NCBI GenBank assembly: GCA_016710365.1
Contig: JADJVW010000063.1
Span: 186,001 to 250,000, forward strand
Direction: 5' to 3'
Source: Candidatus Caldilinea saccharophila
Lineage (GTDB): Bacteria; Chloroflexota; Anaerolineae; Caldilineales; Caldilineaceae
DNA: 64,000 bases
Translations under genes and position numbers: made by a program
The notes under the pieces: model-generated
The model's input: the letters and a program-made list of their open reading frames with translations, nothing else
The model's database searches: none
What the model was told of the DNA's origin: nothing
Part shown: positions 8,238 to 19,905 of the stretch, piece after piece
Layout of the letters: each line of letters begins with the position of its first letter
Numbering within the stretch: position 1 is the stretch's first letter

Positions 8238-10305
8238 ATGCCTTTTGCTTCACAAATGACGCCGCCGTGGGCTTTGCGCCGCCCCACGCGCCTCGCGGCC
8301 CACGGCGACGTGCGCATCGACGATTATTACTGGATGCGCGACCGCAACAATCCAGAGGTAATCGACTATCTTGTGGCTGAAAACGACTACGCCGCCGACA
8401 TCATGCGCGAGACGGCGCCACTGCAAGAGGCGATTTTCCAGGAAATGCGACAGCGCATCCGCGAAACGGACAGCACCGCCCCGGTCGCTGATGGCGGCTT
8501 TTGGTACTATCAGCGCACGGTCGCCGGGTTGAACTATCCGATTTACTGCCGGCGACGAGGCAGCATGGATGCACCTGAAGAAATCCTGCTGGATGTCAAC
8601 GAACTGGCCGCGGGTCACGCATTTTGTGAGGTGGGTGAATTTTCGATCAGCCCCGACCATGCCTTGCTGGCCTATGCCTATGACGTGGACGGCGCCGAGC
8701 TGTTCACGGTGGCGGTCAAAGACCTGAACACAGGGGCGTTGCGCACGGATCGCATTCAGGGCGTCTATTACGGGTTAGAATGGAGCAACGACAGCCGCAC
8801 GCTCTTTTACACCACCGTCGACGCTGCGCATCGGCCCGATGCAGTCTGGCGGCACGATCTGAGTGCGGCGCAAGCTGAGGACACCCGCTTGCTGCACGAG
8901 ACCGACGAGCGTTTCTTTGTGATGTTGTACAAGACGCGCAGTAAGCGCTTCATCGTGGTGCATCTGCGCAGCAACATGACAACGGAGGTGCATGTCATCG
9001 ACGCCGACGCGCCCGACGCCGCGCTGCGGCTGATTGCCCCGCGACGCCAGGGACACGAATATCAGCTCGACCATCGGGGCGAGTGGTTCTTTATCCGCAC
9101 CAATGACCACGCCGAAGATTTCCGGGTGATGGTGGCGCCGGTCGCCGCACCGGAGCCAGCGACATGGGAAGTGTTGCTGCCAGAACAAAGCGGCCTGCTG
9201 ATCGATCGGATCGAACTGTTTCGCCATCATCTGGTTGTCCTGGCATGGACGAGTGGGCGCAAGCAAGTGCGCGTGGTGCGTCTGGCGCCAGACGCACCCG
9301 AGATCACCGACGAGCACTGGATTGAGTTCCCCGAAGAAACCTATGCGGTGCACGTCGAGCACAATCCCGTCTTTGATACGCTGTCGCTGCGTCTTCACTA
9401 CTCATCGCTGAAAACACCGCCGATCGTTTATGCCTATGACATGGAATCGAGGCAATTCGATCTGCTCAAGCAGGAGGAGATCGCCAACTACAACCCCGAC
9501 GATTACGTGACGAGGCGGCTGTGGACAACCACGCCGGACGGCCTGCAAATGCCGATCTCACTTGTTTGCCCCAAGGACGCTGTGCTTGACGGGAGCCATC
9601 CCTGCTTGCTCTACAGCTACGGCTCCTACGGGGCCAGCAGCGAATCATCCTTTCGCGCCAATCGCCTGAGGCTTGCTCGAACGCGGCTTTGTCTTTGCCA
9701 TTGCACACATCCGTGGCGGCAGCGAATTGGGGCGCGCCTGGTATCATGACGGCAAGCTGCTCAACAAGCAGCACACCTTCACCGACTTCATCGCCGCGGC
9801 CGAACAGTTGATCGCAGATGGCTATACGCGCCCCGACCGGCTGGTGATCATGGGACGCAGCGCCGGGGGTCTGCTCATGGGCGCGGTTGTCAACCTGCGT
9901 CCGGAGCTCTTTGCAGGCGTGCTGGCGGGCGTCCCCTTTGTGGATGTGCTCACAACGATGATGGATCCGTCGATCCCGCTGACGGTGATCGAATACGAGG
10001 AGTGGGGCAACCCGGCTGACGCGGACGCCTACGCAGCCATGCGCGCCTACTCTCCCTACGACAACCTCGCCGCGGTCGCCTATCCGCCCATCCTGGCGAC
10101 CGCGGGCCTGCACGATCCGCGCGTCTCCTATTGGGAGCCGGCAAAATATGTGGCAAAGCTGCGCCAGCTAAAGCAGAATGACAATGTGGTGTTGCTGAAA
10201 ACCAACATGGCGGCCGGACATGGTGGGGCGTCAGGACGTTATGATTATCTGCGTGAAACCGCGTTTGAATACGTCTTCTTCCTGAAAGCGGTTGGGTTAA
10301 CCTGA
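8238..10305 (+). CDS. Oligopeptidase B-like S9 serine peptidase, one frameshift
   Basis: Oligopeptidase B cuts short peptides after basic residues in the cytoplasm. The N-terminal beta-propeller opens with the family's substrate-gate region (RIDDYYWMRDRNNPEVIDYL). The catalytic domain carries Ser in GRSAGG, Asp in HDPRV and His in AGHGGASGRYD, and the last is characteristic of PtrB. One extra base near 9669 (in the run AGGC) splits the gene just before LLERGFVFAIAHIRGGS. Joined, it gives about 688 residues, a normal length. The start at 8238 has a good GAGGAG box. I take the shift as a sequence error because both halves are well conserved. Confidence 0.88.
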
Positions 10306-10331
10306 AAAGTGGCGCAGTCTCCATGCAAAAA

Positions 10332-10417
10332 ATAGACTGCGGATGCTACGGATTAGACGGATTCCCACGGATTTCGCCAGAATTTTTTGGCTTTGTCCGC
10401 CTAATGCATGGTCTATG
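10332..10417. repeat. Palindromic repeat, 'atagacyacggat' family
   Basis: A left arm (atagactgcgga...cggattagacgga) and a right arm (tccgcctaatgcatggtctat) are imperfect inverted copies. Related elements lie at 52338, 55087 and 59028. It sits between the S9 peptidase and the CNNM-type gene. Confidence 0.75.
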
Positions 10418-10440
10418 GGGAACCAAGTTGAACAGCTATC

Positions 10441-10463
10441 GCAAAAATTTCTGGATAGACGCG
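10441..10463 (+). repeat. Short motif shared with the dgkA upstream region
   Basis: The 23 bases starting GCAAAAATTTCTGGATAG match 19085-19107 with one difference. Both lie 20-30 bp upstream of a gene start. A looser version lies near 4630, before dinB. It may be a repeat remnant or a regulatory motif. Confidence 0.5.
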
Positions 10464-10482
10464 CAATAAGAGGTCGCACCTT

Positions 10483-11778
10483 GTGAGTCAATATTTGTTG
10501 GACATCGGCGTATTGCTGATTTTGTTGATCGCCAACGGCTTTCTGTCGATGGCGGAAATGGCGGTGGTCTCCTCGCGACGGCCGCGTTTGCAAACGATGG
10601 CCGCCGAAGGCAAGCCCGGCGCCGCCAGAGCCTTGGCGTTGGCGGCGGATCCGGGTGATTTCCTCTCCACTGTGCAGATCGGCATTACGGCGATTGGCAT
10701 CTTCGTTGGCGTTTTCAGCGGCGCCACGCTGGCGCAGCCCATCGCCGACTTGCTGCGACAGATTGAGTTTCTGGCGGCGTATGCTGCGCCGGTGGCGCTC
10801 TTTCTGGTCATCCTTGCCACCACCTACCTTTCCTTGATCGTCGCCGAACTCACGCCAAAGCGCATCGCCCTGAGCCGCCCTGAAGAGCTTGCCAGCTTTG
10901 TGGCGCCGCCGATGGACTTCCTCGCCAGGATCGCGCGGCCCCTGGTCTTTCTGCTGGATCGCTCCAGTGAGGGGCTGGCGCACGTGCTCGGTGTGCGGCC
11001 CAGCGATGCGCCGGCCGTCACCGATGAAGAAGTGCGCATCATGTTGCAGCAAGGGGCGCAGGTAGGTATTTTCGAGCCGATCGAAGAGGAAATCGTCACG
11101 CAGATCTTCCGGCTCAGCGACCGCCGCGCCAATGCGATCATGACGCCGCGCCCCGACGTCGATTGGATCGACGTGGAGCAGAGCGCAGAGGAAGTGCGCG
11201 ACCTGATCATGGCGTCGAATCATTCGCGCTTTCCGCTGGCGGAAGGCTCCCTCGATCAAGTGATCGGGATTGTGTTTGTGCGCGATCTCTTATTGCAGCG
11301 CATGGAAACGCCAGAGGTCGATCTGCGGGCAGTGGCGCGGCCGGCGCTTTTCTTGCCGGAGAGTATGACCGGCCTGGATGTAATCGAGCAGATGCGACGC
11401 TCGCGCTCGCATATCGCCCTGATTATCAACGAATATGGCGGGCTGGAAGGACTGGTCACGATCAGCGATGTCGTCGAGGCCATTCTAGGCGCGGTGGACG
11501 CCACCCATCTGGAGGAAACTCCTTCCATCACGCAGCGCGACGACGGCTCCTGGCTGATCGACGGCCTATGGTCGGTCGATGCGTTTCAAGAGAAATTCGG
11601 CCTCAAGGAGCTCCCGGCGCGCAACGAGCTGGATTACCAGACCGTCGGCGGCATGATCATGGCGCTTCTGGAGCAGGTGCCCAGCGTCGGCAGCGTGGTC
11701 GAGTTTGACGGCTATAAACTCGAAGTGGTGGATATGGACGGCAGGCGCGTCGATAAAGTGCTGGTGCATCCCCAATAG
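10483..11778 (+). CDS. CNNM/CorC-type membrane protein (DUF21 + CBS pair + CorC/HlyC domain)
   Basis: Four membrane segments in a DUF21 domain (about residues 1-190) include the polar motif MAEMAVVSSR. A CBS pair follows (about 205-325; MTPRPDVDWID, INEYGGLEGLVTISD). The C-terminal CorC/HlyC domain, about 340-425, contains RNELDYQTVGGMIM. Proteins of this type are linked to Mg2+/Co2+ transport or efflux; older annotations call them hemolysins. The start is GTG with an AGAGGT box nine bases upstream. Architecture and length (431 residues) are complete. Confidence 0.9.
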   Translation: MSQYLLDIGVLLILLIANGFLSMAEMAVVSSRRPRLQTMAAEGKPGAARALALAADPGDFLSTVQIGITAIGIFVGVFSGATLAQPIADLLRQIEFLAAYAAPVALFLVILATTYLSLIVAELTPKRIALSRPEELASFVAPPMDFLARIARPLVFLLDRSSEGLAHVLGVRPSDAPAVTDEEVRIMLQQGAQVGIFEPIEEEIVTQIFRLSDRRANAIMTPRPDVDWIDVEQSAEEVRDLIMASNHSRFPLAEGSLDQVIGIVFVRDLLLQRMETPEVDLRAVARPALFLPESMTGLDVIEQMRRSRSHIALIINEYGGLEGLVTISDVVEAILGAVDATHLEETPSITQRDDGSWLIDGLWSVDAFQEKFGLKELPARNELDYQTVGGMIMALLEQVPSVGSVVEFDGYKLEVVDMDGRRVDKVLVHPQ

Positions 11779-11851
11779 CCGTATGAAACGGACGGAAAGA
11801 GCAGACATGGAGAAAAAGGCGCGAAAAAACGCACAGAAAGGTGGGCAGATC

Positions 11852-12889
11852 ATGCGTCTTTCCTGGTACTGGCCGCCCTCTTCGTCAAAAATCACCCTGT
11901 CCAATAACTGGCACGGCGTGACGCTTGATCTGCAACGCGCCATCGCCTTTGCCGAGCGGCGCATCCGGCCTTTTGTGCGTTGCACTCCGCTGGACGAATC
12001 GATAGCGCTCAGTCAACTAGGCGGTGACGCCGTCTATCTCAAAGCAGAGAATCTACAGATTACCGGCTCTTTCAAGTTGCGCGGTGCGTTTAACAAGCTG
12101 TTATCTTTGACGCCAGACGAATTGCAACGGGGCGTGGTGGTGGCCTCCTCCGGCAATCATGGCGCGGCGGTGGCCTATGCCTTGCGGCGCCTGGGCGCGA
12201 CCGGCATCGTTTTCGTCCCCGAACACGCGGCGCCGACCAAAGTGGAGGCGATCCGGCGGCTGGGCGCCGAAGTGCGCCTGCACGGGGCCGACAGCGTCGT
12301 CGCCGAATTGGCGGCGCGCGTTTTTGCGGCAGAGACAGGGAAGGTGTACATCTCCCCCTACAACGACTGGGACATCATCACCGGGCAAGGCACGGTGGGC
12401 GCCGAGATCGCACGTGATTTGCCCGGCGTCCAGACCGTGTATGTCACCGTCGGCGGCGGCGGACTGGTGGGCGGGATCGGCGCCTTTTTCAAAGGCAACG
12501 CACGCGCCTATGCACGGCGTCCGGTGCGCATCGTTGGTTGTCTGCCTGCGAACTCGCCGGTCATGTGGGAGTCGGTGCGCGCCGGGCAGGTCGTGACACG
12601 GGAGTCGTTGCCCACGTTGTCGGATGGCAGCGCCGGCGGCATTGAGACGGACGCCATCACCCTGGGTCTGTGCCAAAGCGTGGTCGATGATTGGATTCTG
12701 GTCGAGGAAAGCGAAATCGCAGACGCGGTGCGTCTGGTGGCGGAGACGCAGCATCAGTTAATCGAAGGGGCGGCGGGAGTGGCAGTAGCGGCATACCGCA
12801 AGGATGCGCAGCGCGGACAGCATCAGAAAGTGGCTATTGTCTTGTGTGGCGCCAACATCGATTTGGGCGTTCTGAAGAAGATCTTGTAG
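11852..12889 (+). CDS. Threonine ammonia-lyase-like PLP enzyme (serine/threonine dehydratase family)
   Basis: A fold-type II PLP enzyme. The lysine motif is ITGSFKLRGAFNK, the asparagine loop is SSGNHGAAVAYA, and the phosphate-binding loop is GGGGLVGG. Threonine dehydratases turn L-threonine into 2-oxobutanoate and ammonia, and relatives act on serine or are racemases. There is no C-terminal ACT domain, so it resembles the short catabolic type. ATG 11852 has AAAGGTGG upstream, but GTG 11918 would give the usual 323 residues. Substrate assignment is moderate. Confidence 0.82.
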   Translation: MRLSWYWPPSSSKITLSNNWHGVTLDLQRAIAFAERRIRPFVRCTPLDESIALSQLGGDAVYLKAENLQITGSFKLRGAFNKLLSLTPDELQRGVVVASSGNHGAAVAYALRRLGATGIVFVPEHAAPTKVEAIRRLGAEVRLHGADSVVAELAARVFAAETGKVYISPYNDWDIITGQGTVGAEIARDLPGVQTVYVTVGGGGLVGGIGAFFKGNARAYARRPVRIVGCLPANSPVMWESVRAGQVVTRESLPTLSDGSAGGIETDAITLGLCQSVVDDWILVEESEIADAVRLVAETQHQLIEGAAGVAVAAYRKDAQRGQHQKVAIVLCGANIDLGVLKKIL

Positions 12890-12896
12890 CACAGCG

Positions 12897-13412
12897 ATGA
12901 AACCTCAAAATCATCAGGTCGAAATCTGGCCGCTACAGGCCGAGCAATGGGAAATCCATAAACGCATCCGGCTGGCCGCGCTGGCGGATGCGCCCTATGC
13001 GTTCACAACCCGATTGGCCGACGTTGTGACGCGCCCCGATCAGCAATGGATGGAGATCACAGCGCGCCGCGCCGGCGAATCAGACGGCGTCACTTACTTT
13101 GCTGCGGTGGCGGGTGAACCCTGTGCGATGGCGGCCTGTATCCTGACCGAACTCGGCGCGGAGATGTTGGCGGTCTGGGTGGCGCCGGCCCATCGCAAAC
13201 TCGGCGTCGGTCAGGCGCTGGTCGATTATGCCCACACCTGGGCGATCCAGCGCGAGGCGACCACATTGATCGTCGGCGTCTATGCCGATAACCAGGACGC
13301 GGTGACATTTTACACACGCGCAGGATTTCGACTGACCGATGCCGAACGCCTTGACGCGCAGGCCAAGCGACGGCAGATCCTGCTCATGACGATGCCACTC
13401 GACGCAAAATAG
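12897..13412 (+). CDS. GNAT family N-acetyltransferase
   Basis: A compact single-domain GNAT of 171 residues. The acetyl-CoA site is VAPAHRKLGVGQALVDYA, followed by the usual YADNQDAVTFYTRAGF. It starts seven bases after the threonine dehydratase stop, so the two are probably co-transcribed. Substrate unknown. Confidence 0.88.
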   Translation: MKPQNHQVEIWPLQAEQWEIHKRIRLAALADAPYAFTTRLADVVTRPDQQWMEITARRAGESDGVTYFAAVAGEPCAMAACILTELGAEMLAVWVAPAHRKLGVGQALVDYAHTWAIQREATTLIVGVYADNQDAVTFYTRAGFRLTDAERLDAQAKRRQILLMTMPLDAK

Positions 13413-13439
13413 TGCTTCAGCATAAGGAGTTAGTGCCTG

Positions 13440-14114
13440 ATGACCTTATTACCAACCGAGCTTCTCGACCGCAGCCATAGCTTGCCCCTCAAGCCGGCGC
13501 CAGTGCAACTGGATGGCCGCTTTGTCCGTCTGACGCCGCTGGCGCCGCACCATGCGCCCGCCCTGTTTGCACATGCCAACGGCGCACCCATCGAGCTGGC
13601 GGAACGCACCCACCCGGCCTACGACGCCGACGACCTCATCTGGCGCTATCTCTTTTCCGGCCCTTTTGCCAATGCCGTGGCGTTCGAGCGTTACATCGAC
13701 GAGACGATCGCGGGCGCCGACCGTCTCGCTCTGTGTGTGATCGAGCAGGAAAGCAGCCTGCCCGTCGGCGTCGTCAACCTGATGAGCAACGCGCCGGCGC
13801 ATCTGCGCATCGAGTTGGGCGGCATCTGGTACAGCCCTATCGTGCAGCGCACGCAGGCCAATCTGGAGAGCACTTATCTGATGCTCGGCCATTGCTTCGG
13901 GTTGGGCTATCGTCGCGTCGAGTGGAAGTGTGACAGCCGCAACGAGCGTTCACGCCGCGCCGCGCTGCGCATGGGCTTCACCTTCGAGGGCATCCAGGAG
14001 CAGCACATGATCGTCAAAGGCCAGAGTCGCGACACCGCCTGGTTTCGGATGCTCGACCACGAATGGCCAGTGGTGCGCGCGCGACAGGAAGTGATGCTGT
14101 ATGGCAGGGGTTGA
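13440..14114 (+). CDS. RimJ/RimL-type GNAT acetyltransferase
   Basis: The sequence opens its domain with LDGRFVRLTPLAPHHAPALF, typical of the RimJ/RimL group, and closes with SRNERSRRAALRMGFTFEG. Family members acetylate protein N-termini, antibiotics or small metabolites. An AAGGAG box is upstream. The gene overlaps the next methyltransferase by 14 bases, which suggests translational coupling. Confidence 0.85.
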   Translation: MTLLPTELLDRSHSLPLKPAPVQLDGRFVRLTPLAPHHAPALFAHANGAPIELAERTHPAYDADDLIWRYLFSGPFANAVAFERYIDETIAGADRLALCVIEQESSLPVGVVNLMSNAPAHLRIELGGIWYSPIVQRTQANLESTYLMLGHCFGLGYRRVEWKCDSRNERSRRAALRMGFTFEGIQEQHMIVKGQSRDTAWFRMLDHEWPVVRARQEVMLYGRG

Positions 14115-14904
14115 TCCTTCCATCTTCGCCGACAAATTTGCCGCCTGGCAACACAGCCAGGAGCAGCCGTGGAACCGTCTGCGTTATCTGCTGGTCGAGG
14201 CGAATCTGCAACGCTTGATTGGGGATCGTGCGTCGCTGCGCGTGCTTGACGTGGGCGGCGGCGATGGTCGCGACGCGCTGTCGCTGGCAAAGCAGGGCCA
14301 CTCCGTGCTGATTCTCGACTACGTATCTGAAATGCTGGCCGCAGCCGCGCGTCGTGCGGCGGAAGCAGGCGTCCAGGATCGCATCGATGTGCAGCTTGCC
14401 GACGTTGGCGCGGGCGACCTGCCGGTTGTCCCAGACAGCTACGATCTTGTCCTCTGCCATAACGTGCTTCAGTATCTACGCGACCCGGCCCCGTTGTTGC
14501 ACGCCAGCGCCGCGGCGCTGCGTCCAGGCGGCTGGCTTTCGCTGCTCGTCCCCAACCCCGCGTCCGAAGCATTGCGCCAGGCGCTGCAGCAGCACGATCT
14601 GCGCGCGGCGCGCGCCAGCCTCGACGCGACGACGCATCGCACTATCCTGTTTGACGCGGAAGTTCACCTGGTTGAGCTGCCCGCGCTCTGGGATAGGCTG
14701 GCCGCGGCCGGTCTCGTCCCGGTCGACTATTATGGCGTGCGCTGCGTCAACGACTATCTGCACGATGATGAACGCAAGTTTAGTGAGGAAGGCTTTGTCC
14801 AGTTGCTGGCGCTGGAGTTGGCGATGGGGCAACGGTCACCGTACCGTGACATCGCGCGCCTGTGGCAGATCATAGCGCGCAAACCGCTGAATTGCTGCGG
14901 GTAG
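14101..14904 (+). CDS. CmoM-like SAM-dependent methyltransferase
   Basis: Motif I is VLDVGGGDGRDA, motif IV region CHNVLQYLRDP, and motif VI LRPGGWLSLLV. The C-terminal YYGVRCVNDYL and ELAMGQRSPYRDIARLWQ match the pattern of E. coli CmoM (SmtA), which methylates 5-carboxymethoxyuridine in the tRNA wobble position. I infer the same family; the RNA target is unproven here. It overlaps the GNAT gene in front by 14 bases. Confidence 0.75.
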   Translation: MAGVDPSIFADKFAAWQHSQEQPWNRLRYLLVEANLQRLIGDRASLRVLDVGGGDGRDALSLAKQGHSVLILDYVSEMLAAAARRAAEAGVQDRIDVQLADVGAGDLPVVPDSYDLVLCHNVLQYLRDPAPLLHASAAALRPGGWLSLLVPNPASEALRQALQQHDLRAARASLDATTHRTILFDAEVHLVELPALWDRLAAAGLVPVDYYGVRCVNDYLHDDERKFSEEGFVQLLALELAMGQRSPYRDIARLWQIIARKPLNCCG

Positions 14905-14922
14905 ACTGGGTGTAGATCCGCC

Positions 14923-15603
14923 TTACTTCACGATGATGCACTCGGCAAGATCGTGCGCCAGCGCGTGATGCTCGCCATCCACCTCGATGAGCAGCGGGCC
15001 ATCAAAGGGCGCGCGTTTGAGCACCGTCACCGTTGCATTGGGATAAAGTTGCATCGCGCCCAGGTAGATCAGCCGCTCCGCATCTTGCAGCAGGACGCGC
15101 ACGATCGTGTAGGGGTGCTTGAGTTCGGCAAGACTCAACGCCAACCCCGCCACACTTTCGACTTTGCCGTCCTTAGTCGGGATCGGGTCGCCGTGAGGAT
15201 CGACAGTCGGGTTGCCCAGCGCAGCGGCGATGGCGTCTTCCAGCGCCTCGCTGAGCACGTGTTCGAGCCGCTCGGCCTCTTCGTGCACCATCTCCCACGG
15301 CAGGTTGAGTTTGTCGTGCAGGTAGAGTTCCAGCAGCCGGTGATGGCGCAGCACTTCTAGCGCCACCAGCTCGCCCGCCGGGGTGAGGGCAATACTCTGG
15401 TACGGTTCGTAGGTCACCAATCCCAGATCGCTCAACTTCCTGACCATGTTGGTGGCGGACGCCGGCGCCACCTTGAGTTGGTGGGCCAGCGCCGAATTGG
15501 TCACCTCCACGCCGCGCGAATAGAGCATGTAGATGGCCTTGACATAGTCCTCATGGGCAGGCGTCAAGATTTTTTCTTCGTCCATCGACTGCGGAATAGG
15601 CAT
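14923..15603 (-). CDS. DtxR/MntR-type metal-dependent repressor
   Basis: An N-terminal winged helix (YVKAIYMLYSRGVEVTNSAL, then VAPASATNMVRKLSDLGLV) is followed by the metal-binding dimer domain (EEAERLEHVLSEALEDAI; DPHGDPIPTKDG) and a C-terminal FeoA/SH3-like domain. Such repressors bind DNA when loaded with Fe2+ or Mn2+ and control metal uptake. No metal transporter gene is adjacent, so its targets are elsewhere. It is divergent from the yqeY operon, and the regions may share control. Confidence 0.9.
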   Translation of the reverse strand: MPIPQSMDEEKILTPAHEDYVKAIYMLYSRGVEVTNSALAHQLKVAPASATNMVRKLSDLGLVTYEPYQSIALTPAGELVALEVLRHHRLLELYLHDKLNLPWEMVHEEAERLEHVLSEALEDAIAAALGNPTVDPHGDPIPTKDGKVESVAGLALSLAELKHPYTIVRVLLQDAERLIYLGAMQLYPNATVTVLKRAPFDGPLLIEVDGEHHALAHDLAECIIVK

Positions 15604-15609
15604 GGCTAA

Positions 15610-15637
15610 ATCTTAACACAACCTACGCGTTCATCAA
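15610..15637 (-). promoter_or_regulatory. Possible promoter of the DtxR-type gene
   Basis: On the minus strand TTGATG and TAAGAT are 16 bp apart, and the -10 lies only seven bases before the ATG. If used, the transcript would be leaderless or nearly so. Prediction only. Confidence 0.4.
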
Positions 15638-15700
15638 GCCGAAAAAATGTTCAGGATGTGCTCTACAATTTTGGCGCGTTTCCGGTTGCCCGCCGATCAA

Positions 15701-15728
15701 TTGACATCAGGACTGGCAGAGGTATAAT
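15701..15728 (+). promoter_or_regulatory. Strong sigma70-like promoter for yqeY-pgpH-ybeY-dgkA
   Basis: A consensus TTGACA and a consensus TATAAT are separated by 16 bp. This is the best promoter match I found in the window, about 50 bp upstream of the first ATG of the run. Confidence 0.75.
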
Positions 15729-15780
15729 GTTCGTGCGTCACCTATCGTTGATTCGTAGGGAATCAGTCCGGCAAAGAATC

Positions 15781-16245
15781 ATGATGAGCGAACAGGCAGC
15801 GACACTGGCGGAACGCATCGACGCCGATTTGAAACAAGCTATGCGCGACCGCAATGATACGGCAAAACTGACCCTGCGCGCCTTGAAAACGGCCTTGATG
15901 CAAGCGCGCACAAGCGGCGCGCAGATGCATGATCTCTCTGAAACGGATGTTGTCGAGATCGTGCGACGCGAGGCCAAACGTCGACGCGACGCCGCCGACG
16001 AATTCCAAAAACTCGGCTCACCCGAGCGGGCAGCATCGGAGTTGGCGGAATATCAGGTGTTGCTGCAATATCTCCCCAACAACTTTCGGAAGCAGAAATC
16101 GAAGCCATTGTGCGTGCGGTCATTGCGGAGCTCGGCGCCACGTCCGTCAAGCAGCTTGGGCAGGTCATGCCGCCGTGTAAGGTGACGGCCAAGCGCCGAT
16201 GGCAAGACCGTCAATCAGGTCGTGCGTCGCCTTCTCACGCAGTAA
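15781..16245 (+). CDS. yqeY: GatB/YqeY domain protein, frameshifted near its end
   Basis: YqeY proteins resemble the tRNA-binding tail of GatB, and their role is unsettled. The N-terminal two thirds are clean (LRALKTALMQAR, IVRREAKRRRDAADEF, QVLLQYLPN). After about 16085 the conserved continuation (LSEAEIEAIVRAVIAELGA) is in another frame. Two more shifts near 16175 and 16196 restore DGKTVNQVVRRLLTQ and a stop at 16245, five bases before the next gene. Three breaks within about 110 bp in one conserved tail point to local sequence error. Confidence 0.8.
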
Positions 16246-16249
16246 ACTC

Positions 16250-18493
<2,244 letters not shown>

Positions 18494-18497
18494 AACA

Positions 18498-19022
18498 ATG
18501 GCGCTCTACGCGATAACCGTCGAAGTAGACGAAGAATTGCACGCCGAGATTCAAGAGGCTGACCTAGCGGCGCTGCGTCTGGCAGTTGAGGCCACGCTGC
18601 GAGAACTTCACCCGGCGCCAGCGACCATCGCCATATTCCTGACGACGGATGAAGAAGTGCGCGCGCTGAACGCCCACTATCGCGGGGTGGACGCCCCAAC
18701 CGACGTGCTCAGTTTTGCCGCGCAGGAAGAGCAGCCGGGCGCGCCGGCGCTGGCGCTGGCGCTCCCAGAGGAGCTTGCCGCTGAGATGGAGCGTTATCTG
18801 GGTGATCTGGTGATCGCTCACCCTTACAGCGCACGCCAGGCCGCGCACTATGGCAACAGTGTGACCGCCGAGCTGCAATTGCTGGCCGTCCACGGCGTGT
18901 TACACCTGCTTGGCTACGACCATCAGGATGCTGCTGCGGAGGACGCCATGTGGGCGCAACAAGAGCGGGTGCTGGCTCAGTTTGGTCACGACGCCCTGGC
19001 GCGGCGCACCTACGATAATTAA
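18498..19022 (+). CDS. ybeY: Endoribonuclease YbeY
   Basis: The family's zinc motif HGVLHLLGYDH is present with three histidines, and NAHYRGVDAPTDVLSF is the usual upstream block. YbeY matures rRNA and takes part in ribosome quality control in the cytoplasm. Length (174 residues) is normal. The start at 18498 is chosen because it follows the upstream stop closely and gives the family N-terminus. Confidence 0.93.
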   Translation: MALYAITVEVDEELHAEIQEADLAALRLAVEATLRELHPAPATIAIFLTTDEEVRALNAHYRGVDAPTDVLSFAAQEEQPGAPALALALPEELAAEMERYLGDLVIAHPYSARQAAHYGNSVTAELQLLAVHGVLHLLGYDHQDAAAEDAMWAQQERVLAQFGHDALARRTYDN

Positions 19023-19136
19023 AATTTTCATCCAAGAATTTGGTGGCGACGCCTCGGGATGCGCCTTTTGTCCTCAGATAGTTCGCAAAAACTTCTGGAT
19101 AGACGCGGAGCAGCAAGGAAAACGCTAAGGTCGAAC

Positions 19137-19552
19137 ATGACGCCATCCTCCCATTCCACCCCAAGTGCATTGAACGGTCGTGACCGCGGCTTTTGGGCTG
19201 GTCGCTGGTTCAGTATGCGCGCCGCACTCAACGGCGCACAACACACAGTGCGCACCCAACCCAATGCATGGATCGAAGTGTTTGCGCTGATTTTTGTCGC
19301 GGTGGCGGCGCTCTATTTTCGCGTTTCAGCGCTGGAATGGGGCGTTCTTGCCTTTACCATCTTCATCGTGCTGGCGCTTGAATGTGTGAATACGGCGGTG
19401 GAAGCGGTGGTCGATCTGGTGTCGCCCACCTATCACCCGGTGGCGCGGTGGCCAAAGATGCGGCAGCCGGCGGCCTGGTCTTCGCCGTGCTCGGCAGCCT
19501 ATGCGTGGGGGCGGCAATTTTCGGCCCGCGCCTCTGGAATTTACTTGCCTGA
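19137..19552 (+). CDS. dgkA: Diacylglycerol/undecaprenol kinase, frameshifted near its end
   Basis: A small membrane kinase with three helices. The conserved region LALECVNTAVEAVVDLVSP ends its first part. After a shift near 19450 the expected VAKDAAAGGLVFAVLGSL continues in another frame to a TGA at 19552. Gram-positive-type members phosphorylate undecaprenol. It follows ybeY, as in many genomes. The break falls in a GC-rich run and looks like a sequence error. Confidence 0.85.
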
Positions 19553-19592
19553 AAACCGCTTTGACGCAGAGGCGCGCAGAGAAAAGCCATTT

Positions 19593-19733
19593 TCAGTAGT
19601 TCACGATTTTGCCTCACACAGAGACGCAAAGACACAAAGTTGAAGATGGCGCTCTTTGTGTTCTTTGTGTTCTTTGTGTTCTTTGTGTTCTTTGTGTTCT
19701 TTGTGACTTTGTGTGAGTTTCGTGAAGTACTGA
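19593..19733. repeat. Long hairpin repeat with internal 9-bp tandem array
   Basis: Outer arms TCAGTAGTTCACGA...CTCACACA and TGTGTGAG...TCGTGAAGTACTGA are inverted copies. Between them lie six tandem copies of a 9-bp unit (ttctttgtg, 19652-19705), whose complement occurs in the left arm (cacaaag). A near-identical left half stands alone at 58077-58128. Confidence 0.85.
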
Positions 19734-19773
19734 TTTTCATTGCTCACTGTGCCCCGCAGGGAACTATTCGTTT

Positions 19774-19806
19774 TTCATCCGTCTACTCCGCCTAATCCGT
19801 GGCCGA
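19774..19806. repeat. Half copy of the 'accacggat' palindrome
   Basis: catccgtctactccgcctaa followed by tccgtggc is the right arm of the element family found complete at 52338, 55087 and 59028. No matching left arm is seen here. Confidence 0.6.
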
Positions 19807-19834
19807 TTGGATTCAGCCAGCATAGGAATCCGCA

Positions 19835-19871
19835 ACAAAAAACAGGGCGAGATAATTGTATCTCGCCCTGT
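19835..19871 (-). terminator. Rho-independent terminator of the lipoprotein gene
   Basis: ACAGGGCGAGATA and its exact reverse complement are separated by four bases, and the minus strand continues into a T-run (six A on the plus strand). It lies about 35 bp after the stop of the gene at 19906. Confidence 0.9.
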
Positions 19872-19905
19872 CTGATGCCTGACGGTAAGTCGTCTGTGCG
19901 CTGGG

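Noticed and set aside
8238..10305. Two separate peptidase genes
   Set aside because: The two frames are the propeller and catalytic halves of one oligopeptidase B-like protein, joined by removing one base.
19652..19705. Looks at first like a CRISPR array
   Set aside because: The repeat is 9 bp with no spacers and no cas genes. It is a simple tandem array inside a hairpin element.
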